This document shows positions 24,783 to 37,104 of a stretch of DNA of 64,000 nucleotides, piece by piece. The DNA is from Rutpela maculata (Eukaryota; Arthropoda; Insecta; Coleoptera; Cerambycidae): positions 1,612,001 through 1,676,000 of the forward strand of contig OW386287.2 in assembly GCA_936432065.2 (NCBI GenBank), read 5' to 3'. The notes under the pieces were generated by a model. That model was not told where the DNA came from. It did no database searches and saw only the letters and a program-made list of their open reading frames with translations. Numbering within the stretch: position 1 is the stretch's first letter; the number at the start of each line of letters is the position of its first letter. Made by a program: the position numbers and the translations under genes.

Positions 24783-27700
24783 CTACAACAACGGAAATCA
24801 ATTTGTTGGCAATCTTGAAACGATCAAATTATTTCAAGTCAAACAAACATTTAGGTACGTCAGTACATACCGTCGTCAAAATTGGGTCCAATATTTCTTT
24901 GGCTGATGTACATGCAAAAATAAAGATATTCTCTTATACAAAGTGTTACCGATAACTCTGTCCAAAGTTTATAGGCTTGGATCGCTAGCCAAAATAATGA
25001 AAAAAGTTTATATTCAAGTGTATTCGGAAATGCTACCTAAAAAAGTTACACTCCTTCGAAGTTTACCGTTTACTCAAATTTAATACAAAATTATGATGCT
25101 AACCTATGAAACTGACCACTACATTAAAGTTTCTAATAAATGTCACAACTGACATTGTTTGAAAGTGAGATTATTGTGTTTTTTGACTTAAAATCTCATT
25201 CAAATAAGTACAGTTGAATATGTACACTAATACTGAATTGTCTGACTTCCATTTTATGTATGGCAGAGTAATTGGCAATACCCGCGCAGCTCAACGACTC
25301 TACCAGAAAACTTTCTTAATCAACCTAATTTTCATTAAAAAATATTTTCTACGAACGAGAATCCTAAAATTCTCTATGAATTTACATAATAATCATCAGT
25401 GATCAGAAGAAAAGCCTCAATTACTAATTCTAGACATGAAAATCAGTTTTCTTGGAATTTTTCTGCAGGCATTATAGATTTTCTTAATTGTTCTCTTTTT
25501 TTCTGCCCCTAATTCTTAACGGTCAAAATTGTAGACGTCTTTTATAGGATGAATTCCCTAAGTTGTTGGTTGTTACTCATTAGAAGTTCGAAATACACGA
25601 TAGTGCTCATTACAATTTTAGAATTACTGAATTAGATCATTGGATAGGACAGGGAGGACCAATAGCTTGGTCAGTACGCTCGTAAACCCTTAGGAGGCAT
25701 TTAAAATCACTGATATACATGAATCCAAACCTCGAAAACGTATAATAATTTTTATGAAGCATTTCCAGACAAGCTTGTAAATATACATAAACTTTTTTCG
25801 TTATTTAGGATAGTAAATTTATAAAGTTTGACCAGACTTATGATAACACCCTGTATACAATTATTTCCGAAAATGGGTAATAAGAGTGTTATGCCCTTTG
25901 AAATGGGGATATTAAATATCAGTTTTTCTGCGCAATATCGTCCAACCGTCTTAAAATTTAAATTCATGTTTTATATTTAGATACAGCCTGCCTGGTCTGG
26001 ACACCAGATTACATAGTATTCAAACCTTCTCTTCTGCTTAAGAGGTAGTTTTAGAAGTAGATGTCAGTATTTTTACATATTTCTAAAAATTTATTTTAAC
26101 CATAAAAATTGCTCGAAATATCCACTTCCCTAATGCACAATCCAAGTCGTTTTTCAAGGAACGTGGAACCCTGTAAAATTCCTACATCATTCTGTAACAT
26201 CGCAAATCCGTGATCGATTTTTTCTCTCAGCTTTCCAATGATATAAATTTGAGTATTATAAACACTTATTACCTACTAATTCATGCAAGGTGTTTTCCAA
26301 AAAATCACAGCACTTAAATTTCCAGGAAAATATGGTATCCAACAAACTAAACTGCTGCCTATACATTCATTTTCAAAGTATGTTGAAAATAGATTTGTAT
26401 TGTTACATTCTACCCAGAAATGCCTATTCCGAAACATGCCTTGTCGTTTTTAAAAAATAATATTTTACGTTTGTTCAAGCAATAATTTTCAAAAAACAGG
26501 TCTTCTTGGCATATTCTCAGGTAAACGGCCAGTTTCTGATGTAGCAGTCCGTGTGTATGTTGCGTATTGTCGAATAGGCCCGTTCAGATTTTTTTTTATT
26601 TTAGAAAGCGAAAGTAGAACACTTTTTAAGGCAATTTCCAAATTTTTAGGTTTCTATTCGGACGTTTAAGCCCTTAAATAAATTACCAAAGTTGGACCGC
26701 GCAGAAACGGGGCGGAGCTTCGCGTCACGTCATTTTGTAGATGCCGATCAGGCGACAGTCTAGATTTAATAATTAAAAACATTGGAGGTGAAATAAAATG
26801 AAATTTTAAGAAGAAAAGGTTATATGCAACTTTTCATTAAAATTGATAGTCTTTAAATCATGACTTGGGATTTTAGCTTAAAAAAGGTATTTCAAAGCAA
26901 TATTCGTCAAATAACTCGAAAAGTATTACATTGAACTGAAACATGCTAGAGACAAATCAGAAAACTACTTAATTGAGGATGAATTTTGTTTCTTTCTAAT
27001 TTATGTAGAGTTAATGGTTTCGGAGATCTGGAAGTATAAAGGTGGGATCCGAACGTCTATAAGGCGAAGTATTTAGTTTAAATGTTAAATACCTCAGAAA
27101 CTATGGCACGTACGTCAGTAAGAACAAAAATGAAAGACTATTAATTAGGCTTTTAAATGGTTTTTTCTCTATCTCGGTAGCATAAAAAGCAAAGAAGTTA
27201 TGATAGAAACAATGTACTTTTTCAATTTTTGTTTATGCAAAATGACATCACGAATCGGCGAAGCGCTTTGTACTGAAACCCAATTTTTAACATTGAATAT
27301 CTAAGGATTGGATATACTTATGAAGCTGAAATTTTAACAGCTTATTTAGATGATCCAATTCTATTAAATAACATAAAAAAAATAACGAAGAAGAATTATT
27401 GGTAATAAATCCATTGTTTAATGTGTGCGATGTTGGTGGTCAGGGCTGATAATAATTCCTGGGTTTTTCTTGTAGTACTTTTATTATTTTAATTACTTTT
27501 GTTATTTTTTTACAAGAATATTTAGAAATATGTAAAAAAAAACTTACTGACAGCCATCTCCTAAAACTACCCCATAAGCACAAGAGAGGATTTGACTGAT
27601 ACTATGTAGATTGGTAACCAGAGGGGCTATATTTAAATATAAAATATAAATTTTATATTTTAAGGCAGTTTTGCAAAAAACTGATATTTATTATTATTCA

Positions 27701-29293
27701 ATTTGAAAATAATTTAATACAAAAGAGAGTACCTTTATTTTTGGATATACCAACAGTCACAGAAATATCGGAAGATAATTTTGGACCATCGTGTACAACG
27801 TATATTTATGGAGAGTTTACTGCAATTAACAGATATTCACGCGATTACACTGAAAAAGTAAATAGTAATGCATAAATTTTACTATTTAATTTAGAAAATG
27901 CAAACACCTGGTAACTCTATATTAGTGAACGTAAAAATAGAACACTGCTAATTAACTTAGAACAGAACGACAACTACTACGTTTAATGGAAATTCATTTT
28001 TAATAAACTTACTACATCATATTTTTAATATTAAAAGACGGATATTTCTAAAAATGATGTTCTACTAGAAATTTTCTATACGGGGCTGACAAAAATTCTT
28101 AGGGTCTTTATCGTACTTGTCACACATCTCATAATTTTACATACAAAAACATTCACGTAGTGGAATGTTGAATTTTTTAATTAATATTATGGTGTATTGG
28201 CTAAAAGTAAGTGGTAACTTTCAGATCTTTCAGATATGGTGGATAGGTGCCATTCAACAATTACTTTTGCAAAAAGTTGCTATTTTTAAGCCTCTTTTCC
28301 TTTGTAATATCTCGTAATATTTAAATGAACGTTCGTTTGTAGATTCCCTCCTCCCTATCATACTTTTTAAAAATATATTCTGTTGATTAGTTGGCCACTT
28401 AAGTAACTGAAATTAAAATGTTAAATGTCCAATCAAACATTTTTTTGTCAGAACGTTCAATTTCTATGAACCCCCTCCTTCCCCCATCGTTCATTTTGTC
28501 CCATTTTTAGCAACCCCCTCCCCCTCCTAAAAGCGAATACATTTGTTGAATGGCCCCATACCGACATTGAAGGCGATATCAATTTAAATTGGCACATAGA
28601 AACGAAAGTGAAGTTAGCAACACGATACAAAACACCTTTGGTGGAGTTAGCAATTGGCGTACATGGCATTTTTTGATCATTTTAATAAACTGATAAGCAC
28701 CCAAATTAACTATCCACCAGACTGGCACGAGAAGAGTAAAATCTGTTACCTATTAATTTTAGAAAATAATATTTCTTGAACTTTATTGGTTTAGTGACTT
28801 TATATTGATAATGCAGGTTTGCCAAAAATTTTCTTAGCGACCTTGAAAGGTTAAAGTCACTAGAATGTTAGATTCTAGCAAATTGATTGGTGAAACTCGC
28901 ATTACATTAAGGTTTCAGCTCCCATTTAGGATCAACATAAATAAACGAAAAAACTTTCAATAAGACGTTTTCCTAAAAATTACGAGTTGTTTATTTATTA
29001 ATACGGTAAGTAGAGGTTTTAATTTAGAAATAATGACATATGAATGAAATTTCGTTTTTTTAAACATAATTTAACAGTAAATGCAACAAAGAAACATTTT
29101 TAAATTATACGGGGTGCCCAAAAAAACCATTGGAACTGAAAGTGATCAAAATTTTGAGAAAAGAAGACCAAGATTCAGACTTTACGTACATAGAAAAATT
29201 CCTTGAATTTTCCAGGTTTTCCACGAAAAAAAAATGTTTTTCAATGACACGTAATAATAATAGTTATTACTTTAGTCCAATCAATGAATGAAT
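24783..29293 (-). other. Intron between the two zinc-finger exons, left part
   Basis: No other exon recognised. An ACACCCTGTATAC sequence at 25846-25858, matching foldback termini elsewhere, hints at an element boundary. A diverged direct repeat of about 45 bp (GGGCTGA then TTCNTNGGGTNTTT) links 27441-27490 with 28082-28125. The minus strand is G-rich opposite 28466-28530, with several runs of five G. Frames at 25214-25402, 25752-25967 and 28457-28669 are not credible. Confidence 0.45.
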
Positions 29294-30103
29294 TTTCCTC
29301 TTCAGGAATGTGTTGGGGGGTAGTTAGGAGGTAAACATACTAAAAGACCCCGCTCCTAGCCCCGCCGTTTCGGGGGGGGTTCCTTTTTTCCATTCTTCGC
29401 TTATAACTCGGAAATAATGCGTCGTACGGAAAAAGGTAATCTAGTAATCTATGCAAAATTAAACACAGTTAAATTTCCTACAAGAATGTACCGCAGGTGG
29501 CTTTGCTTTTGTAGCAGGCGAATGTTTTTCTGGTCATAAGTAGATCTTAATTTGTTCTATACTTGGGTAAAATTTGATTCAAATCGGAAACAAAATAAGA
29601 AAGTTATAAGAGTGTCTTTAAGTGAGTCACACTGTATATTTAAGGAAATGTATAGATTTCCAGTAAATACGTCGAGTGTTGTAAAATAAAGAATGTTTTG
29701 GGACTCTGACTTATTAGCAGACCTCGGTAAACCGGTTTGATAGGTGCATTACTGTACATTGTACAAGTAACTGTTAATAAATTTGTTTTGATTGATTGAT
29801 TGGTTTGATAGAAATATTCAAGGTACCTAATTAATTTATTATTTTATTATCTATTTTGGCTGGCGAATATCTCTAACTATAACACATAGGAAGAAAATAA
29901 ATTAGACATTCTTGTGGGTTAAATTATGTTTAATTTTGCATAGATTACCTTTTTCCGTACGACGCATCGTTTCCGAGTTATCAGCGAAGAATCGAACAAA
30001 GGAATCTTTCCACCTCCCTCCCCCTCTGAAGCGGGGGAGCTATGGGCGGGGACTTTTAGTATGTTTACCTCCTAACTACCCCCAACATATTCCTGAAGAG
30101 GAA
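29294..30103. mobile_element. 810-bp foldback, same family as the 4953-8889 element
   Basis: Left end TTCCTCTTCAGGAATGTGTT at 29294; its complement closes the element at 30103. Arms of about 200 bp (29294-29495 and 29905-30103) share AGTTAGGAGGTAAACATAC and a GC-run followed by TTCGCTTATAACTCGGAAA, which parallels the arm layout of the larger element. The 99-codon frame at 29912-30211 is arm sequence, not a gene. No clear target duplication. Confidence 0.82.
29488..29640 (+). repeat. Dispersed repeat, copy 1 (second copy at 34116-34258)
   Basis: About 145 bp starting GTACCGCAGGTGGCTTT and running through GGTCATAAGTAGATC and AATTTGATTCAAATCGGAA is repeated in the same orientation at 34116-34258 with modest divergence. 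Each copy lies inside a different foldback element, so the segment has been captured by, or is part of, more than one family. Confidence 0.85.
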
Positions 30104-30552
30104 TGTTCAATGTTCTTGTCCTCTACAACTCTTTCGTTGACTGGACTACTTGTATTAAATGCGGTTTTAAATGATCAAATAATTTTTAGTGGCGTAGCAG
30201 ACTTTTTGTAATGTATAATTTAAAGTATAAATTTAAAATAACACTAGGAGCTCGTAATTTGTTTATTGTTTTCCATATTGTGACTAGAAATTCCCTGAAT
30301 ATTCCAGGTTCCTCAGATTTTCAATAACAGTCTGAACCCTGAAGATCATAAACAATTTTTCATATCAATTAAATATAACGACCCGAAAATTGCGGTTTTA
30401 GTTTGTATCTTGAAACAGTTTTCATTGAATAACTAGAAAAGTATCACATTTAGTAGAAAAAGTCTAGACCTGAATAAAGAAGCTTTTAAACTAAGAATGA
30501 TTTTGTTTTTTTTTTTTAATTTCTGTGGAATTAATAGTTAGATTTAGAAGTG

Positions 30553-31640
30553 TTATTAAGAGATTAATAAAATATGTAAATACAAAAGTGTATCAATGTT
30601 CCGCTCATACACTCAAAGAAATAGTATGGGTAAATTCAACAAAAAAAAATGGTTAACTAACAATATCGTTAATTTTGTTAAACCAAACTATATTGATGGT
30701 ATTTTTAAACAAGAGGTGATTGTTATTTTAATTAATAAAAAGTTGTCGTACAACAAAACAAACATTAACTTAAAAAATAGATGAATAAGACTATTATTTT
30801 GTTCGTCTGACTATTATTTTGTTGAATTCTGTCAAATTAAACTAGATAATAGTATATTTTATTTTTAACTATTATCGAATTGTAATTCTAACCCAGTATT
30901 AGTTCGCTGTACTATTGTACTTGTTAGACAAACCAATATTATTGTCGTCTTCTAGAAGTTCTAAAAGAATTACCATAAAATTTGCTTGCTTACCACGTAG
31001 TCTATTACAGAAATTATTTCCAGATGACGCCACATACAAATCACTAACAATAATCCATCATGCATTATCTTGCACTCTTATGAATTTATAGAAAATTAAT
31101 AACATGATTGCAGTGTTCAAATTCTCTCAGGGATCATCGATATATTTGGATGGATCTTATAAACGATCTCTAATCTTTGGTTTGGGTGGTCTGATACTGA
31201 GATTTTGGCTAACCAAAAAAAACTTCATCATACTATAAAGTGTAGGTCAACCTAAAAATTAGTTGGTGAACAAAAAACAAAGTCGTTGTACTATTTAATT
31301 GTAGACCAAATTGAAAATGGTTAGTGAACATAAAAAAATATCATTGTACTATTTAATTGGTTACAAGATATTATTATTAAACTACTATTTGTTTACGAAA
31401 ACAAATAAAGTTGTAATGTATGACTATTCTTTACTGATTGATTTAACTATGAAACTAGATAGGCGCGATTTCATATGCTCTTTTTGGTTGAATTTACTTA
31501 TCATTTTCTTTGAGTGTAGTTAAAACATGACAAGAATAACGACGATTCCTCGTTATTTTTCGTTATTCTCGTCCTGTTTTAACTATGAGCGCAACGTTGA
31601 TACACTTTTATATTTACATATTTTATTAATCTCTTAATAA
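30553..31640. mobile_element. 1.09-kb foldback element
   Basis: Arms start TTATTAAGAGATTAATAAAA (30553) and end in its complement at 31640. The match continues inward through TATGTAAATA, ACACTCAAAGAAA and GTAAATTCAACNAAAA. The right arm is interrupted by a 65-bp hairpin. Small frames inside (30596-30784, 31311-31523) are arm and core by-products. Confidence 0.85.
31519..31583. mobile_element. 65-bp hairpin MITE with TA duplication
   Basis: GTTAAAACATGACAAGAATA on the left folds onto its near-complement ending GTTTTAAC at 31583, making an almost complete hairpin. It is flanked by TA on both sides (31517-31518 and 31584-31585). The corresponding site in the left arm of the host element (around 30606-30612) reads straight through with a single TA, which shows the pre-insertion sequence. 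TA duplication is typical of Tc1/mariner-type elements. Confidence 0.85.
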
Positions 31641-32273
31641 TACATAACATATATCAGTAACAAAGTTTTGGCACGTTCAGGGGAATTTTTCTTATGTTGT
31701 GAAGGACACTCATCCTTCAAAAAATCTATATCAATTTTCCAGAAAATAATATGATATAGGATATTTATGACAGAACATTCACATACAACCGTATAAATTA
31801 ATTAGACTTGTCTACCTCTCAAAAATTAATTTTTCATTCCAAGAGTCACATTGACCAATTTAATCTTTGTTATCTACTATTGCCTTTAGTCGATTTCGTA
31901 ATATTAAACTATAAATAATATTTCTGATTGATTCTCTAACCGTATTGTGTTAACTTCAAAAGCTACGAAGCTAATGGTTCGTCTACGTTTTGTCTGTCCA
32001 GTTCAAAACACTGTGTTGACTATACAATGGCAAGAAGCTCTCGGTCAATTATTGACTAACCTCATCAAGTTAATGCAAGTAAATGCATTGGATAAGTTTC
32101 CACCCACAGATTCTTTTAACAAGCGAAACTCATTCAATTAAGTGTCCATGAGAGAAAATTTCTAGTAGAAAATCACCATTAATATCTATAAGTATGTATT
32201 ATTCATGGTTGTTAAAAAATCAATGTGAACCTAGTTGTCGAATAAAACGTAATATATAAAAAAAATTACTCAC

Positions 32274-32358
32274 CTTCCTGTAGATGCACAAATTTGCAAG
32301 CAGGCCGGTTACAAAGGCCACGATTAAAATCTTGGCACACCGGGAGGGTGTCCAGTAA
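32274..32358 (-). CDS. mbl: muscleblind alternative internal exon: CCCH zinc finger
   Basis: An 85-nt exon with acceptor TAATTTTTCAG and donor GTGAGT. Phase 0 in, phase 1 out. It reads LLDTLPVCQDFNRGLCNRPA then CKFVHLQE, a CX7CX4CX3H finger close to muscleblind/MBNL fingers (family pattern LPVCRDFxRG...CKF.H). It continues into the exon at 24631-24782, which carries the next finger. By phase it can follow the 42-nt exon at 56553-56594 directly, but not the 133-nt exon at 52461-52593, which would give a stop within 12 codons. I infer an isoform with a second finger pair. mbl membership is inferred; the zinc finger and splice sites are seen. Confidence 0.7.
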
Positions 32359-33517
32359 CTGAAAAATTACATCACACATAAGTATACCAAGTAATCGGTC
32401 AAATTGTCTAGTATTCAGTGGATAAATTTAAAAGTAAACATTTAGAGGGACATTTTTTTTTTGAAAAGTGGCTCTGGTTGTGCACATGTATGCGACATGT
32501 ACGGGGGAGGTATATCTAAGAAAACAGCATACATAAGCACTACTACAAAACCATAACAATTTTTTCATTCGTAAATTTCGAATAATGCACATGCCAATTA
32601 GAATGTGGTTAACGTAAATTTTGGTCAGTTACTAGATAGTTCAATCATTCTGCACAAGGTAGAGTATAATAGGCAACATATTGCACTACTTGAAAAAGTT
32701 GGATAAGATTTACATTGAGATCCTCTTCATGTGTTTCGCATATAGCAGTTTTGAATGGCTGTCGAACGGTAAAATAATTTAAATCAGCAATAATACCAAC
32801 AAAAAGCTCGTGGCAGCAATAAAGGCCAAAACCAAAAAGCAGTGTTAATAACAAGAATGGTACAGAGGTAGTGTTTGACATGCAGAATGTTTGAAAATCT
32901 TTATGATAAGGCAAAACTCAAATGGTTCCAATCGCCAGTCGGCCCGCATCGTATGGAAGCACGACGATTGGAATAATTAAAGCACAAATTTCTACGTTAG
33001 CGTTAAAACAAAACTCTAGAGCTCTAGGGATGCAATCAGATTGTGAGTTATGCTAGTTAGTAGCTTTTAGTCACAATGTGCTTGCAATATTAAAAAATAA
33101 CAAGTTACAATGTAAAGACAAAAAAAAACACACGTCCAACGAAAGCTGTCGGCAAAAATCGGAACATTAGTAACTATACCAGAATGTGCCACATTTATTG
33201 ATAATTCCAAGGATACAGAAACTACATAAAGAGTAAAAATATTTACTGTCTCCGAAGTCGAGAGCGGTAATTGCAAATTATCGTTGCAGTTTCAATAAAT
33301 TTCAGGTGAAAGATCACCACCACTCTAGCGTTTGTCGAGTTTTAAAATGCAGTGAGGTAAGTATAAGGCAAGGTAGTTAGACAGGAAGTCGATAACTTTT
33401 AAATATGATGTAATGGTTTCTAAATTATGAGCTTTGGTTGTTGGACACTTTACTTTATTACCTTTTAATAGTCAATCTGTCGATTTTTAGGCTCTGAAAA
33501 AACATTAAATGTATACT
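32359..33517 (-). other. Intron, no feature recognised
   Basis: The minus frames at 32645-32914 and 33067-33276 are hydrophobic but match nothing I recognise and have no splice context. No clear inverted repeat. Confidence 0.4.
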
Positions 33518-33831
33518 CCAGTCATTTTAGACAAAAATATGACTTCTGATCTACAAAATATATCCTTTATTTTTTTTTAATAGATTTATTTGGGTGTTTT
33601 AAAGAAAATATTAAAAATCGGCAACGAGATCACTATGGCATAAAAAATTATTCAAGGTCAAAGTTCACAAAAAAAATTATTTTGCTAATATCGCGCTTCT
33701 TATGGCTCGAAGGCCAATTGAAGTTATTATGAAAATGAAAGATAGTGAAATTCCGCATAAAAATGATCTCTTCCATTTTTTATGTATAACGAACAATTTA
33801 GGCAAAAATGTGCTTCGAAGTTTCCGCGCAA

Positions 33832-34362
33832 GGCATAATATGCTTCATTTCATAACTATTTTAAAAAAAACTGTAAATTGCTTGACAACTACCTGGCAGC
33901 TTGGGTTTAACTTCAAACAAAATTGTCATAGTGCAGTTTTCCAAACAAAAAACACCATTAAAATGATATTTTCGGACTTGAACATTATTTTAATCAAAAT
34001 TTCAATATTTTTTTATTTTGATCAAATTTTGGGCAATTCTGAGCAAGTTTTATTAACAAAATTTTCCGATAAAAAAATGCCTAATAAGATTTTTTGATTT
34101 TCTCCGCATATTTTGGTACCGCAGGTGGCTTTTCATTTGTAGGAGGCGATTGTCTTTCTGGTCATAAGTAGATCCTAATTTGTTCTATACTTAAGGAAAA
34201 TTTGATTCAAATCGGAAGAAAAATAAAAAAGTTATTTTCAAGTAAAACATACTGCATTTATTTATTTTATTTTATATATCGATCAGCTAATAAATACTAT
34301 ACATAGAACAAGCACTTAGTCTATGCATGACCTATATGACATGGAGCATATTATTTATGCCT
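33832..34362. mobile_element. Foldback nested in the left arm of the P-like element
   Basis: Ends GGCATAATATGCTTCAT (33832) and ATGGAGCATATTATTTATGC (to about 34362) are inverted near-copies. The segment separates two parts of the host's left arm that are contiguous in the right arm. It contains the second copy of the dispersed repeat (34116-34258). Confidence 0.6.
34116..34258 (+). repeat. Dispersed repeat, copy 2 (first copy at 29488-29640)
   Basis: Matches the copy at 29488 from GGTACCGCAGGTGGCTTTT through TCGGAAGAAAAATAA. Differences are scattered, so the duplication is not recent. Confidence 0.85.
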
Positions 34363-34646
34363 TGAGCCACGACCGACTCTAGTAACAGGCCGCGAACAAG
34401 GAAAACTGGCAACAATGCATGTGGTCCCTAGTTTTACTAAATTGCCATAGCTGTTTACGGCTGCTTTTGGTCGGCTCTTGTTTTAATTGCTGGAAATTCA
34501 TATTTTTATTTTGTAACAATAGTGTAAGTGACTTGCTAATTGAAGTGCATTTAGTAAAGATCGTGTGATATCAATTGTAGGACGTTACTATAGTTTTAAT
34601 CGAGTTTATACTCTCTTTAACAATGCGTGAACCGACCTAACCTAAA

Positions 34647-35039
34647 ATGCCCAGACATTGTGTTGTACCAGGCTGTAAGACAAATAATTATACTTCCACA
34701 ACGAAAACAGACGGTCCAAAGACCACATTTAGTTTAGTTTAGTTTCCCTAAGGACGATGAATTAAGAGAAAAATGGCTTACAGCTATTCCCCGAAAAGAT
34801 TGGATACCCTCAAACATGCTGTTGTATGCGAAATACATTTTGATCCCGGTGAGATTATTAAATTTGATAAATATCTTTTACCAGATGGAACATTTAAAAT
34901 AATTCCTTATAAACCAAAATTAAAAGAAAATACTGTCCCATCAATGTTTCCAAATTTGCCTAAATACTTATCTACAAAAAAATCAGTCCGTCGACAAGAT
35001 CCAGAAAGTAGGCGCGAAAATCAAATTCATCATATTTAA
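34647..35039 (+). pseudogene. Broken THAP-type zinc-finger domain (transposon-derived)
   Basis: Starts MPRHCVVPGCKTNNYTST, a C2CH THAP start, and keeps the later THAP landmarks FPKDDELREKW, KHAVVCEIHF (the third Cys and the His) and a proline-rich end VPSMFPNLP matching the AVPTIF-like box. The frame is broken twice. An extra run of TTTAG units near 34728-34744 introduces a stop, and about 70 bp later a one-base loss shifts frame again near 34808, after which the reading continues in the frame seen from 34773. It ends at TAA 35037-35039, at the edge of a hairpin. THAP domains bind DNA in P-element transposases and derived host proteins. Lying within matching inverted arms, this is best seen as transposase debris. 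Confidence 0.8.
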
Positions 35040-35138
35040 AAAATGTTATGGAATTTGTCAATCACTGCTGCCAACTCTTCTAAACTGAGAGTTGGAAACA
35101 GTGTTTTGACAAATTACATAATTCGACATTTTTTAAAT
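35036..35138. repeat. 100-bp hairpin after the THAP remnant
   Basis: AAAAAATGTTATGGAATTTG on the left pairs with the opposite strand of the segment ending near 35137; CCAACTCT and AGAGTTGG close the stem around a short loop. It may be a separate small insertion. Confidence 0.7.
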
Positions 35139-35938
35139 ATTGTAGACTACGAAACAACCTAATAAAGATGATTTATATTCAGTGGAAGTAGGTTTAACAT
35201 TAAAGATAATGAAAACAATGTTATGAGTATTATATTATAGGTATTTAATTGTAGCAAAGTTTGGAAATTAGACGAGTTGGTCAACATGTGCAGTGAATTA
35301 CAGTGGTACCAATCTAGATACTTTTCACCAAACTTTCTTTCGTGCAAATCGTCAATTCCATATTCGTATTTTATTCATATCATAAGTAAATATTTGTTTA
35401 TGTTTTTAAATTTACTTACAGCCTGTTACAGTCCTGTTATTTTTAATTTACTCATTCCCGAATCATACCCTTCCCATTTTTACATATTAGATAAAATACA
35501 ATTAAAACACGGCCGCCCATTAAATTTAGCTGCTGTAATGCAAACCAACCATCGCACATCGGACTACATCTTTACTTGTGTGCGGTGTTGCCACCTATTA
35601 CTTCGTGGCTTGTTAACTAGAGTCGGCCGTGCTTGAGCGGAACCTTCGAAGCACATTTTTGCCTAAACCGTTCGTTGTACATAAAAAATGGAAGAGCTTA
35701 TTTTTGTGCGGAATTTCATTATCTTTCATATTCATAATAACCTCAATTGGCCTCCGAGCCATAGAAAGCGCGATATTCGCAAAAAAACGTTTTTTGTGAA
35801 CTTTGACCTTGATTAATTTTTTATGCCATAGTGATCTCGTTGCCGATTTTTAATATTTTCTTTAAAACACCAAAATAAATCGATTTTAAAAAAATGAAGG
35901 ATATATTTTGTTAGATCAGAAAAGTCTAATTTCACTGG

Positions 35939-36795
35939 ATTATAATAGAATTTTTAGTATTGTAGGGGGGAGCGCCCATATTAAAAACCCAAGCATTTCA
36001 TTCTTGATTGGAGGAGCTATCTTGTCATTAAAGGGGATAAAATCAGTAGAAGAGTATTTATTACGAATTTTGTAGAGGACACAATTCTCGAAAACTTTTG
36101 TAACAATTTCTCTGTCAATAATTCCATCGCAAGGTGGTGTGGAAACGAGTTTAAAAAATGAGAAAAAAAGTTGAATCGGTTGGATTAATGAATATTAATC
36201 AGATAATAATATTATTAATAATTGATTGGCATATCCGCTCTCGTAAAACGTTTGAAAGGACAAAACATTTTCTGGAATTAAAAAAATTGTTAAACTTTAT
36301 CAATGCTATAACTTTTAAATATTAAGCTTACATAAATAACTTGTTACAGAAAAGTTGTCGAGAATTAGGTGATCTGCAAAATTCAAAGTACTTTCGTAGG
36401 ATCAACAGGAAACGAGCAATCTGGAAAAATATTATTCAACTTATTTAAAATCTTATTTAAAATCTTATTTGAAAACTGAGAATCTTAACGAGGTCCCTCT
36501 CTACAATATTAAAAAAAAATCTGCTACATATGAGTTTTTTTTCAAATGTGTACTTGACTAGAGTATGGAATAGATGAATAATTGTTCTGATTATCTACTG
36601 AGGAAATCATAGAAATGAAGGAGTAATGTGGCTTCAGAAAGTAGTCAATTTCATTTTCAGAATCTATTCCTTTAAAAACAGTACAAAGCTAATATTTCAC
36701 AAATATTTTGAAAATTTTCAAAATGTGTATGCGTCAATACATATTTTACGCCTTAACATCAAAATAATGCACAAATGTTGAGTCAATATCCGATG
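35939..36795 (-). other. Intron segment, nothing recognised
   Basis: AT-rich sequence between two foldback elements; includes an AATCTTATTT duplication near 36450-36470. No ORF of interest. Confidence 0.4.
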
Positions 36796-37104
36796 TACAG
36801 GGAGTTGCGCGAACATTCGAACTCTATTTAACGTCGTTATATTTTGGAGTTGCGTAAAAAAGTTCAAAAACAAGTTATAGAAAATCACATGTATTTTCCA
36901 AAAATCATGTAAAAAAAATAACTGAAAGCCACATTTCGGAAATATGAACTTTACTTGGGATTTCCCAAATGGAACACCCTGTATACTTTTACACCACCTG
37001 AAAGGCCAAAAAAAAAAGCTCTTTAATGATATACAGAATAGAGTATTTACCTTAAAAACTATACTAGATATTAAATTTTATATTCATGGTAGTTCGAAAA
37101 ATAC

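Larger units (their letters stand above)
33518..35938. mobile_element. P-like foldback element carrying a THAP-domain remnant
   Basis: Left end CCAGTCATTTTAGAC at 33518, right end its near-complement to 35938. Arms of about 310 bp pair through AAAATATATCCTT, TTTTAATATTTTCTTTAAAA-type sequence, TGCCATAGTGATCTCGTTGCC and GTGCTTCGAAG. A further arm segment (34361-34395, CTTGAGCCACGACCGACTC) pairs with 35595-35640, displaced by a nested insertion at 33832-34362. The core holds a broken THAP domain, the DNA-binding module of P-element transposases, which supports the P superfamily. No target duplication was found, and no catalytic domain remains. The 131-codon frame at 33702-34097 spans arm and insert and is not a gene. 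Confidence 0.78.

Noticed and set aside
24619..24906. 95-codon plus-strand ORF
   Set aside because: It is the antisense shadow of the zinc-finger terminal exon.
33702..34097. 131-codon ORF as a gene
   Set aside because: It runs from the arm of the P-like element into a nested insertion and shows no domain.
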